Shown here one piece after another: positions 1 to 9,138 of a DNA stretch of 64,000 nucleotides (position 1 is its first letter; the number at the start of each line of letters is the position of its first letter). Origin of the DNA: JBBROS01 sp965213855 (GTDB lineage: Bacteria; Pseudomonadota; Alphaproteobacteria; Acetobacterales; Acetobacteraceae); the NCBI GenBank assembly GCA_965213855.1, contig CBDCAA010000007.1, forward strand, positions 62,001-126,000, read 5' to 3'. Below the pieces are notes generated by a model, which saw only the letters and a program-made list of their open reading frames with translations, was not told the DNA's origin and searched no databases. The position numbers were made by a program, and so were the translations under genes.

Positions 1-2
1 AG

Positions 3-890
3 TTCGTCCGCCGGCGCACGCTCACGCCGGGGAAGGTCGCGCTGATATCCGGCGGCGGCTCCGGCCACGAGCCGATGCACGTCGGCTTCGTCGGCCATGG
101 CATGCTGGACGCCGCTTGCCCGGGCGAGGTGTTCACCTCGCCCACGCCCGACCAGATGCTTGCCGCGATCGACGGCGTGGACACCGGCGCCGGCTGCCTG
201 TTCATCGTCAAGAACTACGAAGGCGACGTCATGAACTTCGACATGGCGTCCGAGATGGCGCCCGGCATGGTCGAGACCCTCGTGGTGGGCGACGACGTGG
301 CGGTCGAGGACGCGGCCGACACGACCGGCCGCCGCGGCGTTGCAGGCACCTTGGTGGTCGAGAAATGCGTTGGCGCGGCGGCGGAGCGCGGCCACGACGT
401 GGGGCAGCTGATCGCGCTCGGGCAGCGGGTCAGCGCCGTCACCCGCACCATGGGCGTCGCGCTTACGTCCTGCATCGTCCCGGCCGCGGGGCAGCCGACC
501 TTTCGCCTGGCCGAGGACGAGATCGAGATGGGCGTCGGCATCCACGGCGAGCCGGGCCGGCGGCGCGCGAAGATGGCCTCCGCCCAGGCCTTGGCCGACG
601 AGATGCTGGACACGATCCTGCGCGACCTCGCGCCGGGTCCCGCGGCCGAGGTCCTGTTGCTCGTCAACGGCTACGGCGGGACGCCGCTGATGGAGCTCTA
701 TCTGATGACCCATTGCGCCAATCGCCGGCTGCAAGCCGCAGGGCTGACCGCGACCCGTTTCCTGACCGGGTCGTACGTGACCTCCATCGAGATGGCGGGC
801 TGCTCGATCACCGTCACGCTGCTCGACGACGAGCTGCGGGACCTGTGGGACGCGCCGGTGCGAACCGCCGCGCTCCGCTGGGGGATGTAG
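3..890 (+). CDS. Dihydroxyacetone kinase subunit DhaK-like (5' truncated by window edge)
   Basis: DAK1 (DhaK) domain protein, which binds dihydroxyacetone or a related short ketose as a covalent hemiaminal for phosphoryl transfer. The reading frame is open from base 3, so about 25 codons before the first in-window ATG (75) belong to it and the true start lies upstream. Seen: GGGSGHEP near the visible N-terminus, IVKNYEGDVMNF, and GIHGEPG, which carries the substrate-binding His. There is no DhaL domain; the next gene, 43 bp downstream on the same strand, is a DhaK-DhaL fusion that could supply it. The specific sugar substrate is unknown; erythrulose- or tetrose-type kinases share this fold. 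Confidence 0.88.
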   Translation, partial: FVRRRTLTPGKVALISGGGSGHEPMHVGFVGHGMLDAACPGEVFTSPTPDQMLAAIDGVDTGAGCLFIVKNYEGDVMNFDMASEMAPGMVETLVVGDDVAVEDAADTTGRRGVAGTLVVEKCVGAAAERGHDVGQLIALGQRVSAVTRTMGVALTSCIVPAAGQPTFRLAEDEIEMGVGIHGEPGRRRAKMASAQALADEMLDTILRDLAPGPAAEVLLLVNGYGGTPLMELYLMTHCANRRLQAAGLTATRFLTGSYVTSIEMAGCSITVTLLDDELRDLWDAPVRTAALRWGM

Positions 891-933
891 GGATGCGGCA
901 GCAGGACGCCGGGACAACACAAGGAGTGGCGGC

Positions 934-2649
934 ATGAAGAAGCTCATCAACAACCCCGGCGCCGTCGTGCGCGAGATGCTGGAGGGCGCCGTCGCCCGTG
1001 TGCCGTTTCAGGCCGTGTTGGCGAACGAGACCGTGGTCGTGCGCCGTCCCCTGCCCACTGGCGCCATGCCGTGGCCCGTCGCCGTCATGTCGGGCGGCGG
1101 CAGCGGGCACGAGCCGGCCCATGCCGGCTATGTCGGTGACGGCATGCTGGCGGCCGCGGTCGCCGGCGCCGTGTTCACCTCACCCAGCGTCGACGACGTG
1201 CTCGCCGGGCTGCGCGCGGTCGCGGGCCCGTCCGGCACGCTCATGATCGTCAAGAACTACACCGGCGACCGGCTCAACTTCGGCCTTGCCGCCGAGATCG
1301 CCCGCGCCGAAGGCCTCGCGGTCGAGATCGTGGTCGTGGCCGACGACGTCGCGTTGCGCGACACGGTCGAGCGGAGCCGCCGCCGCGGCATCGCTGGCAC
1401 CGTGCTGGTCCACAAGGTGGCCGGCGCGGCCGCGGCCGCCGGCCTGCCGCTGCCAGAGGTCGCCGCCCTTGCGCGCCGGGCCGCGGACGGCCTGGGCTCC
1501 ATGGGCGTCGCGCTGGACGGCTGCACCCTGCCCGGCGCCGAACAGGGCGGCTTCGCGCTTTCCGACGACGAGGTCGAGCTGGGGCTGGGCATCCACGGCG
1601 AACCCGGCGTCACCCGGACCACGATGAAGCCCGCCGACGAGCTGGCCGGCATCCTGCTTGCCGCCATCGCCGACGACCTGGCGCTGACCAAGGGCGAGCC
1701 GGTCGCGCTGCTCGTCAACGGCCTGGGCGGCACGCCGGCGATGGAGCTGGACATCATGCTGCGTGCGGCCCTCGCCGACCTGCGCGCGCGCGGGGTGGAG
1801 GTTGCCCGGGCCTGGTGCGGCACGCTGCTCTCGGCGTTGGACATGCCCGGCTGCTCCATCTCGGTGATGCGACTCGACGACCAGCTCACCGCTTTGCTGG
1901 ACGCGCCCACCAATGCCCCCGCCTGGCCTGGCCCCGGCCGGCTCAACGACCAGGTGGTCCTGCCCGCTCGCCTCGTGGCCATCGCCGAGCCGCCGCGCGG
2001 GCCGGCAACTCTGGCGCGCGGCCAAAATCTCCAAACCGCCGCCGCCGCCGCTGCTCACGCGCTGCTGGCCGCGGAACAGCATCTGACCGAGCTGGATGCG
2101 AAGGCCGGCGATGGCGACCTGGGCGCCAGCATGTCCCGCGCCGCCAACGCCATCCTTGCGTTGCCCGGGTCGGTCTGGGCGCCCCCGTCCACCGCGCTGA
2201 CGGAGATGGCGGACACGCTGCGCCGGGTCGTCGGCGGCAGCTCCGGGCCGTTCTACGCGACCGGCCTGATGCGCGCCGCGCGGCGCTTGGCCGGCATCGA
2301 CCACCCGGCGCCGGCCGACTGGGCCGACGCCCTGACCCTATCTGTCCAGGCCGTGTGCGAGTTGGGCGGCGCACGGCCCGGCGACCGCACCATGGTCGAC
2401 GCACTCGACCCCGCCGCCGCTGCCTTGTCCGGCGCCGCAGCGGCCGGGGCCTCGCTGCCGGATGCCATGCATGCCTGCGCGGCCGCGGCACGGACGGGCG
2501 CCGAGGCCACCGCCGCCATGCGCCCGCGCCTTGGCCGCGGCAGCTACCTCGGCGACCGCGTGCTCGGCATCCCCGACGGCGGCGCCGTCGCGGTGCAGGT
2601 CTGGCTAACCGCGGTCTGCGAAGCGGTGGTAGGGCCGGAGCGCCGCTGA
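934..2649 (+). CDS. Dihydroxyacetone kinase, DhaK-DhaL fusion (ATP-dependent type)
   Basis: 571 aa. The N-terminal ~330 residues are a DhaK domain (SGGGSGHEP near residue 55, IVKNYTGDRLNF, GLGIHGEPG with the substrate His). The C-terminal ~200 residues are a DhaL domain with the nucleotide/Mg motif KAGDGDLG and a second SSGP loop. This is the single-chain ATP-using kinase layout of Citrobacter and eukaryotic DAK, as opposed to the PTS-dependent three-subunit type. The start is ATG 934 behind AAGGAG. Having a separate DhaK just upstream makes a DhaK + DhaKL pair. Role: phosphorylation of dihydroxyacetone or a similar ketose entering glycolysis; the exact substrate is not deducible. Confidence 0.9.
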   Translation: MKKLINNPGAVVREMLEGAVARVPFQAVLANETVVVRRPLPTGAMPWPVAVMSGGGSGHEPAHAGYVGDGMLAAAVAGAVFTSPSVDDVLAGLRAVAGPSGTLMIVKNYTGDRLNFGLAAEIARAEGLAVEIVVVADDVALRDTVERSRRRGIAGTVLVHKVAGAAAAAGLPLPEVAALARRAADGLGSMGVALDGCTLPGAEQGGFALSDDEVELGLGIHGEPGVTRTTMKPADELAGILLAAIADDLALTKGEPVALLVNGLGGTPAMELDIMLRAALADLRARGVEVARAWCGTLLSALDMPGCSISVMRLDDQLTALLDAPTNAPAWPGPGRLNDQVVLPARLVAIAEPPRGPATLARGQNLQTAAAAAAHALLAAEQHLTELDAKAGDGDLGASMSRAANAILALPGSVWAPPSTALTEMADTLRRVVGGSSGPFYATGLMRAARRLAGIDHPAPADWADALTLSVQAVCELGGARPGDRTMVDALDPAAAALSGAAAAGASLPDAMHACAAAARTGAEATAAMRPRLGRGSYLGDRVLGIPDGGAVAVQVWLTAVCEAVVGPERR

Positions 2650-2788
2650 TCGCAAGATGGAATAGCGTGCCAGGGCCGGCGCCCTGAGAAGCAAGCCGTT
2701 CTGGCGCAACGTCCAACATTGCAGGACCGCACTCTTGCCGGCGGCCTGCCTGGCGCACCACGTTCGAGGCACTGATCGGAGATGCCTG

Positions 2789-3931
2789 ATGGACGGGATG
2801 GCCGCGCGGTCGCCGCGCGTCGACGACGACCTTGGGGCCGAACTGGCCGAGCACGCGGCGGAGGTGGACCGCGCCGGCAGCTTTCCCTGGGAGGGCCTCG
2901 AGGCGCTCCATGCCCGCGGCGTGCTCAACCTGACCGCGCGGGCGGCGGATGGCGGGCAGGACGCCGGGCTGGGGCAGGCCGCCGAACTGGTGCGCGCAGC
3001 CGGCCGCGGCTGCGCCTCCACCGCACTCATCTTCGCCATGCAGCTCATCCATCTGCGCGCCTCGGCACAGGCCGGCTGGCCGGAACACCTTCGGGCGCAG
3101 GTCGGGCGCAGCGCCGGGCGGTTCGGCGCGCTGATCAACGCCCTGCGGGTCGAGCCGGCGCTCGGCACCCCGGCCCGCGGCGGCCTGCCCGAAACGCTCG
3201 CCCGGCGCACCGCCGAGGGCTGGTCGCTCTCGGGCCGCAAGGTTTACAGCACGGGCAGCCCGGGCCTGACCTGGATGCTGGTGTTCGCCCGCACCGACGA
3301 GAGTGCGCCCCGCGTCGGCCAGTTTTTGGTCCCGGCTAAATCCCCGGGTGTCCGCATCGAAGAGACGTGGGACCAGCTCGGTCTGCGCGGCTCCGGCAGC
3401 CATGACGTGGTGTTCGACCGCGTGGCGCTTCCGCTGGACCATGCCGTCGACCTGCGCGCGCCATCCGGCTGGGCGCAGCGGGACGCCGAGGGCGCGGCCT
3501 GGAACGCGCTGCTGGTCGCCGCCCTCTACACCGGCGTCGCCGAGGCGGCGCGGGACTGGACGGCCGGTTTCCTGCGTGACCGCGCGCCGGCGAACCTGGG
3601 CGCGCCGCTCGCGACCCTGCCACGCATGCAGGAGGCGATGGGCCGGATCGAGGCGCTGCTACTCGCCAACCGCCGCCTGGTCGCCGGCGCCGCGGCGGAC
3701 ACGGACGCAGCTCGGCCGCCGGAGCCGGCCGAGAGCGGCCTTATCAAGACCATCGCCGCGGAGAACGCGATCGACGCGGTGCAGGCCGCCCTCCAGCTCA
3801 CCGGCAACCACGGCCTGTCGCGCGCCAACCCGCTGGAGCGGCACCTGCGCGACGTGCTCTGCGCCCGCATCCACACGCCGCAGCCCGACGCGGCCTATAC
3901 CGCCGCCGGCCGCATCGCCCTCGGCCAATAG
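2789..3931 (+). CDS. Acyl-CoA dehydrogenase family flavoprotein
   Basis: About 380 aa with the acyl-CoA dehydrogenase fold: helical N-terminal part, central beta domain (GRKVYSTGSPGLTWMLV, TWDQLGLRGSGSHDVVFD) and C-terminal helical domain ending in QAALQLTGNHGLSR. ATG 2789 is chosen because CGGAG lies 8 nt upstream; an in-frame start at 2735 lacks a good site. The next gene, 9 bp downstream, is a luciferase-like flavin monooxygenase. ACAD-like and LLM genes adjacent to each other are typical of organosulfur clusters (SfnB/DszC- and SsuD-like), so this may be an FMN-dependent desulfurisation or oxygenase protein and not a beta-oxidation enzyme. That role is inference. Confidence 0.8.
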   Translation: MDGMAARSPRVDDDLGAELAEHAAEVDRAGSFPWEGLEALHARGVLNLTARAADGGQDAGLGQAAELVRAAGRGCASTALIFAMQLIHLRASAQAGWPEHLRAQVGRSAGRFGALINALRVEPALGTPARGGLPETLARRTAEGWSLSGRKVYSTGSPGLTWMLVFARTDESAPRVGQFLVPAKSPGVRIEETWDQLGLRGSGSHDVVFDRVALPLDHAVDLRAPSGWAQRDAEGAAWNALLVAALYTGVAEAARDWTAGFLRDRAPANLGAPLATLPRMQEAMGRIEALLLANRRLVAGAAADTDAARPPEPAESGLIKTIAAENAIDAVQAALQLTGNHGLSRANPLERHLRDVLCARIHTPQPDAAYTAAGRIALGQ

Positions 3932-3940
3932 GAGCCCCGC

Positions 3941-5047
3941 ATGTCACTCGAGTTCATCGGCATGATCCAGCCGCGCGAGCAGTCGGAGATCCACCCGGCC
4001 CAAGGCCCGGCGATCGACCCCGGCTACCTCGTCGCCTCCGCCCAGGCGCATGAGGCCCACGCTTCCGGAGGCGGCGGCTTCGACCGCGTGCTGATCGGCT
4101 GGCACAGCAACGGGCCGGACGGGCTGCAGCTCGCGGCCCACGCGGCGGCGCATACCAAGCAGGTCGGCTTCCTGGTCGCGCACCGGCCCGGCTTCCAGGC
4201 GCCCAGCACGGCCGCCCGGGCCTTCGCCACGTTGGACCAGCTCAGCGCAGGCCGGGCGGCGATCCACGTGATCTCCGGCGGTGACGACCAGGACCAGGCG
4301 CGCGACGGTGACTGGCTGGGCAAGGACGAGCGCTATGCGAGGACGGACGAGTACATCGACATCCTGAAACGTATCTGGAGCGCCGACAGCCCGGTCGACC
4401 ATGCCGGCCCGCACTACCGCATCGTGGGCGCCTCGCCCGCAGTGCGGCCCATGCAGCGCCCGCGCATTCCCATTTATTTCGGCGGCGCCTCCGATGCCGC
4501 GATCGACGTGGCCGGCCGCCACGCGGACATATACGCGCTCTGGGGCGAGACGCGCGCCCAAGTGGCCGAGATCACCGGTCGTGTCCGCGCCGCCGCGGCG
4601 CGGCACAGCCGCCACGTCGGCTTCAGCCTGTCGTTCCGCCCCATCCTCGGCGAGACGGAGGACGAGGCCTGGGCCAAGGCCGAGCGCATCCTGGCCCGCG
4701 TGCAGCAGGTTCGTGGGGAAGCTGCGCTGGGGCCGGCCAACGGCGCACCCGCCAATGCCGGGTCGCAGCGCCTGCTGGCTGCCGCCGCCCTGGGCGATCG
4801 CCCAGAGGGACGGCTCTATACCGCAATCGCCCGCGCGACGGGCGCGCGCGGCAACACCACTGCCCTGGTGGGCACGCCGCGGCAAGTGGCGGAGGCGTTC
4901 CTGGACTACCACGCGCTGGGCGTCACGACCTTCCTGATCCGTGGCTTCGACCCGCTGGAGGACGCGCTCGAGTACGGCCGCACCCTCCTGCCGCTCACCC
5001 GGCAACTCGCCAGCCAGCGCGCCGCCACCCCGCACGCGGCGGAGTGA
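3941..5047 (+). CDS. LLM class flavin-dependent monooxygenase (SsuD-like)
   Basis: 368 aa bacterial-luciferase-like TIM barrel. Visible hallmarks are the N-terminal MSLEFIGMIQ strand, the SAGRAAIHVISGG flavin-binding segment, the DWLGKDERYARTDEYIDILKRIW helix region (given in part) and IPIYFGGASDAA. These match the SsuD/alkanesulfonate monooxygenase branch, which uses reduced FMN and O2 to split C-S bonds. It lies 9 bp after the acyl-CoA-dehydrogenase-like gene and is presumably co-transcribed with it. No flavin reductase or sulfonate transporter is adjacent in the window, so the substrate is open. Confidence 0.84.
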   Translation: MSLEFIGMIQPREQSEIHPAQGPAIDPGYLVASAQAHEAHASGGGGFDRVLIGWHSNGPDGLQLAAHAAAHTKQVGFLVAHRPGFQAPSTAARAFATLDQLSAGRAAIHVISGGDDQDQARDGDWLGKDERYARTDEYIDILKRIWSADSPVDHAGPHYRIVGASPAVRPMQRPRIPIYFGGASDAAIDVAGRHADIYALWGETRAQVAEITGRVRAAAARHSRHVGFSLSFRPILGETEDEAWAKAERILARVQQVRGEAALGPANGAPANAGSQRLLAAAALGDRPEGRLYTAIARATGARGNTTALVGTPRQVAEAFLDYHALGVTTFLIRGFDPLEDALEYGRTLLPLTRQLASQRAATPHAAE

Positions 5048-5135
5048 CGCCGTCGCGCTGCCGGCGAAGTGCGTCAGCTGATGTTGGTGCTGTTCACGAT
5101 CGACGACACCGTGCGAGGAGCCTGCCGGCGGCAGA

Positions 5136-7244
5136 CTACGCCCCGCGGGAGCCCGCATCCCCCGTGATCAGCCGGGTGCCCCGCCGGAACGTCAGGTAGG
5201 CCCACAGCCACTCGACCAGCACGGACATGCGGTTCCGTCCTCCCACCAGGAACAGGATGTGCGCGGCGCCCCACAGCCACCAGGCAAAGGCTCCGCGCAC
5301 GCGCACGAACCCGAAATCGGCCACCGCCGACTGCCGCCCGATGGTCGCCAGGCTGCCGAGATGGCGATAGCGGAACGGCGGCGGCGGCCTGGCATCCCGC
5401 AGCCGTGCCCGGATCACCCGGGCGACATAGGCGCCGCCTTGCCGGGCAGCCGGCGCCAGGCCCGGCACGTCCTTCCCCTGCCACCCCAGCGACCCAGCCG
5501 TATCGCCGATGGCGAAAACCCCGTCCCGCCCCGGCACCGACAGGTCCGGCCCGACCGTCACCCGCCCCGCCCGATCCGCGGCAGAACCGAGCCATGCCGC
5601 CGCCGGCGACGCCATCACACCGGCTGCCCAAAGCACCGTCCGCGCCGCGATCAGCTCGCCGGACACCGTCACCCCGGTGTCGCCCACCGCCTCCACCCGG
5701 CTGTCCAGCCGCACCTCCACCCCAAGATGCCGCAGCGCACGCGCGGCCTCGGCCGAGAGCCCTTCCGGGAAGCTCGGCAGCAGCCGCGGCCCAGCCTGCA
5801 CCAGCAGCACGCGCGCGGTGCCCGGATCGATCGCGCTGAACTCACCCGTGAACCCATGATGCGCCAACTCGGCGATCGCGCCCGCAAGCTCGACGCCGGT
5901 CGGGCCGCCGCCCACCACGACGAACGTCAGCCACGCCGCCCGCTCCGCCGCATCGGCCGCCCCCTCCGCCTCCTCGAACCCGATCAGCAGGCGGCGGCGG
6001 ATGTCGGTCGCGTCGTCGACGCTCTTCAGCCCCGGCGCGAACGGCGCCCAGTCGTCCCGCCCGAAATACCCGTGCCGTGCCCCGGTCGCGAGCACCAGAT
6101 AGTCATAGTCGAGCGCTCCCCGCCCCAGCACCACCCGCTTGCCGGCCGGGTCCACCCCCGTCACCCGGCCCAGCAGCACCTTCACGTTGGCCTGTCCGCG
6201 CACCATGCTGCGGACCGGCGTCGCGATATCCCCCGGCGACAGACCCGCCGTCGCGACCTGATACAGCAGCGGCTGGAACAAATGGTGGTTCCGCTGGTCC
6301 ACCAGCGTGACCCGGCACGCCGCCCCGCGCAGTCCGCGGACCGCGGCCACCCCGCCGAACCCGCCGCCAACAACCACGACATGCGGCAGATGCCCCCGGT
6401 CGACCGGCTCGGTCCGCCGCCGCTGCCACAGCACGATCAGCCGGTCGACCGAGAGCCACCCCCCGCCATGGATCGACAGCAGCGCCAACAGCAGCGCCCA
6501 ATAGACCAGCGCCTCGCCCGCGGCGAAGTGGCTGAGCGGCACCAGTGCCAGCAGGATCTTCGCGACCACCCGCGTGCAGGCCCCCAGCACGAGCAGGCCC
6601 GCGAGCGCCAACGCGGGCCCCGGCGGGATGGCCGACAGCATCGACGGCAGGTGCGGCAGCCAACCGGCCAGCCCGGGCTGCATGGCCGACGTGACCCCGA
6701 GCGCGGCGAACGCCGCCCCGGCCGGCGCCGCCGCAAGCCAAACGCGCAGGCCCAGCAACGACGCCGGGCCCAGCGCGGCGTCGGCCCGCTTGAAGAAGCG
6801 CCGCGTCAGCGCGACGCCGGGTACGGCCAGGCTGTCCGCCCCGCGATGCAACAACCCGTCCACCGAGACCAGGCCCGGCCCCGCGGCCACGATCCGAAGC
6901 AGCAGCGCCGCGCAGAACAGCCCGGCCTCCCCCGGCAGCGGCATCAGCCAGAGCTGCAGCAGCATCGCCGCCGCAACCGGCCGCGCGAACAGCCCCAACA
7001 TGAGCAACAGCGGACACACCGCGCGGATAATCCCGCCAACGTCCGACGCCATCAGGTCCGGCAAGGTCCAGCCCCAGGCCGCAGCATGCGGCGCGGTGCC
7101 GGCCATCATCTCGTGCACCTGCCCGACCAGGAACGCCTGGGCCACCCAGACGCGGATCGCCAGCGCCAGCCACGGGCCCAGCGCCGCCTCCATCGCCCGC
7201 GCCACGGCCGCCAATGCCCCCAGTCCGGCGCGCATCATCGTCAT
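5136..7244 (-). CDS. Tandem DoxX-like membrane domains fused to type II NADH dehydrogenase-like oxidoreductase
   Basis: 702 aa. The N-terminal ~290 residues carry two successive four-helix DoxX-like modules, the first starting at GPWLALAIRVWVAQAFLVG and the second at GPASLLGLRVWLAA. The remaining ~400 residues are an NDH-2/sulfide:quinone-reductase-type flavoprotein: VVVVGGGFGG (FAD), TFVVVGGGPTGVELAG (NADH) and VFAIGDTAG, ending in a hydrophobic anchor (WGAAHILFLVGG). The likely role is electron transfer from NAD(P)H to quinone at the inner membrane. The start is ATG 7244, which overlaps the stop of the DUF2721 gene as ATGA; this is preferred to the longer frame. DoxX modules are usually separate quinone-reductase small subunits, so the fusion is unusual. 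Confidence 0.85.
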   Translation of the reverse strand: MTMMRAGLGALAAVARAMEAALGPWLALAIRVWVAQAFLVGQVHEMMAGTAPHAAAWGWTLPDLMASDVGGIIRAVCPLLLMLGLFARPVAAAMLLQLWLMPLPGEAGLFCAALLLRIVAAGPGLVSVDGLLHRGADSLAVPGVALTRRFFKRADAALGPASLLGLRVWLAAAPAGAAFAALGVTSAMQPGLAGWLPHLPSMLSAIPPGPALALAGLLVLGACTRVVAKILLALVPLSHFAAGEALVYWALLLALLSIHGGGWLSVDRLIVLWQRRRTEPVDRGHLPHVVVVGGGFGGVAAVRGLRGAACRVTLVDQRNHHLFQPLLYQVATAGLSPGDIATPVRSMVRGQANVKVLLGRVTGVDPAGKRVVLGRGALDYDYLVLATGARHGYFGRDDWAPFAPGLKSVDDATDIRRRLLIGFEEAEGAADAAERAAWLTFVVVGGGPTGVELAGAIAELAHHGFTGEFSAIDPGTARVLLVQAGPRLLPSFPEGLSAEAARALRHLGVEVRLDSRVEAVGDTGVTVSGELIAARTVLWAAGVMASPAAAWLGSAADRAGRVTVGPDLSVPGRDGVFAIGDTAGSLGWQGKDVPGLAPAARQGGAYVARVIRARLRDARPPPPFRYRHLGSLATIGRQSAVADFGFVRVRGAFAWWLWGAAHILFLVGGRNRMSVLVEWLWAYLTFRRGTRLITGDAGSRGA

Positions 7245-7699
7245 GCCTCGTCCTCCACGGCGGTCGACCGCCGCGACGACAGCATCACCTCGACCAGGTA
7301 GCTGACCAGCGCCGCCAGCGTCCACAAGACGGACGCGCCGAAGAACAGGAACAGAAGGCTCGCCAGCACCGAGTTCTGCAGCGCGCCCACGAACAGCGTC
7401 GTGGTCGCGGCACAGATGCTGATGCCGGCCAGCGCGCCCGAGGCCCGGGCCGCGTCCAGCGCCCGCACCCGGCGCCGAAGCCGCCGTAACCGGGGCCGCA
7501 GCGACGCCGCCCCGCCCCGGTCCGACCGCAGTTGCTCGCGCATCGTGTCGAGTTGGTCGGCAACGCGGCCGAGCCGGGCGTTGATCACGTTCAGCAGCGA
7601 GCCGATGGCCGACAGCAGGAACACCGGCGTCAATGCCACCTGGATGATGTGCGCCACGTCATCCAGCCGGATGCCCATCGGCATGAGGTCATCGCCCAT
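7241..7699 (-). CDS. DUF2721 family membrane protein
   Basis: 152 aa. The N-terminal hydrophobic segment HIIQVALTPVFLLSAIGSLL, an arginine-rich predicted helical middle and two C-terminal transmembrane segments (ICAATTTLFVGALQ; FLFFGASVLWTLAALVSY) match the DUF2721 family, whose function is not established. It is translationally coupled (ATGA) to the DoxX/NDH-2 fusion downstream, so both are likely expressed together and may share a membrane role. The start ATG is at 7699, with a 267-bp divergent intergenic region towards recF. Confidence 0.8.
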   Translation of the reverse strand: MGDDLMPMGIRLDDVAHIIQVALTPVFLLSAIGSLLNVINARLGRVADQLDTMREQLRSDRGGAASLRPRLRRLRRRVRALDAARASGALAGISICAATTTLFVGALQNSVLASLLFLFFGASVLWTLAALVSYLVEVMLSSRRSTAVEDEA

Positions 7700-7966
7700 C
7701 GTTCGCCACCGCCGCCCCTGTCATTGCCCTGTATCGACGGCCGCGCCGGATCGCCGGCCATCTCGCTGTACAGCCATGGATCGATCGCGATGGCCCAGCC
7801 TGACAAACTTATCTTACGGCCTCGGCCCATCAGCCAATGCCGGATGGGTATGGACTCGATCACCGCCTGGCGAGTTCGCCAACGGGCCTTGCTCGTAAGC
7901 CGCCGGCAATCGCGCTACACCGCCCCGCATCGTCGGCCCGGGCCGCGGGATTGGAAAGGTTTCGTC

Positions 7967-9100
7967 GTGCGGCTGTCCCGGCTGACCCTCACCGATTTCC
8001 GCAACTACCCCGCGCTGACCTGGCACCCTGGCGCGCGCCTGTCCGTCATCACCGGGCCGAACGGCTCGGGCAAGACGAACCTGCTGGAAGCCGTGTCCCT
8101 CCTCGCCCCTGGCCGCGGCCTGCGGGGCGCGCGCAACGCCGAGTTCGTCCGCCGCGGCGCCCTGCGCTGGGGTGTCAATGGCCGCATCGACCGCGATGGG
8201 CTCGAGCACGAGGTCGGCACCGGCTCTGCCCCGGAGGGCGCCGGCGACCGCCGGGTGTTTCGCCTCGACGGCGCGCCGCCTCGCAATCAGGCGGAGGTCG
8301 CGACCGTGGTCGCCTGCCTCTGGCTCACGCCGCAGATGGATCGCCTGTTCCAGGAGGGCGCATCCGGTCGCCGCCGCTTTCTCGACCGGCTGGTCTGGGC
8401 GCTCGAACCCGGGCACGCGCGGGAAGTCTCGGCCTATGAGGCCGCCATGGCCGGGCGCAACCGCCTGCTTGCCACGGGTGGCGCCGATCCGGCCTGGCTC
8501 GCTGCGCTCGAGGACAGCATGGCCCGGCATGGCGTCGCCGCCTCTGCCGCCCGCGCCGGTCTGGTCCGCCGGCTGAACGCAGCGCTGGCGGAGGGCGCCG
8601 CCGGCGCGTTCCCGGCCGCGCGCCTGGTCCTGCTCGACCCGCTCGCGGACCGCTTGCAAGCGGCCCCTGCCCTGGCGGTGGAGGACTGGCTGCGGGCGGC
8701 ACTGGCGGAGGGACGTTCGGCCGACGCGGCCGCGGGCGGCGCCGCAGCGGGCGCGCACCGGGCCGATCTGTTGCTGCAAGACCGCCAGACCGGGCTCCCC
8801 GCCGCCGGGTCGAGCACGGGGCAGCAGAAGGCCCTGCTGATCGGCACCGTGCTCGGCCACGCGGTCCTGATCGCCGCCGAGCGCGCGGCGCCGCCGCTGC
8901 TCCTGCTGGACGAGCCGGCGGTGCACCTGGATGCCTCCCGCCGGGCCGCCCTGTTCGCCGCCCTGGAGGCCGGCGGCAGCCAAGTTCTGCTGACCGGCAC
9001 CGACCGGGAGCCATTCTCCGCGCTCGAGCACAAGGCTGTGTTCTGGCGCACGGGTGACGGCGCCGTGGTTCCGGACGAGTCCGCCACACTTCTGGGTTAG
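7967..9100 (+). CDS. recF: DNA replication and repair protein RecF
   Basis: 377 aa SMC-like ATPase that loads RecA with RecO/RecR at single-strand gaps. Seen: N-terminal LTLTDFRNYPAL, Walker A GPNGSGKT at residues 30-37, ABC-type signature STGQQKALL, and Walker B LLLLDEPAVHLD, the full RecF set. GTG 7967 is chosen: GGAAAGG ends 7 nt upstream and the RecF family begins right there with MRLSRL-type sequence; a long upstream in-frame extension is not conserved in character. It is not next to dnaA/dnaN/gyrB, so it sits away from the classical origin cluster. Confidence 0.93.
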   Translation: MRLSRLTLTDFRNYPALTWHPGARLSVITGPNGSGKTNLLEAVSLLAPGRGLRGARNAEFVRRGALRWGVNGRIDRDGLEHEVGTGSAPEGAGDRRVFRLDGAPPRNQAEVATVVACLWLTPQMDRLFQEGASGRRRFLDRLVWALEPGHAREVSAYEAAMAGRNRLLATGGADPAWLAALEDSMARHGVAASAARAGLVRRLNAALAEGAAGAFPAARLVLLDPLADRLQAAPALAVEDWLRAALAEGRSADAAAGGAAAGAHRADLLLQDRQTGLPAAGSSTGQQKALLIGTVLGHAVLIAAERAAPPLLLLDEPAVHLDASRRAALFAALEAGGSQVLLTGTDREPFSALEHKAVFWRTGDGAVVPDESATLLG

Positions 9101-9138
9101 CCGGGCAACTGTCCGGAATTGGCCGGCTTGTTAAGTAC

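Noticed and set aside
5259..7301. 680-codon plus-strand frame opposite the DoxX/NDH-2 fusion, rich in Arg, Pro and His
   Set aside because: Antisense shadow typical of GC-rich genes; the minus frame has clear domains.
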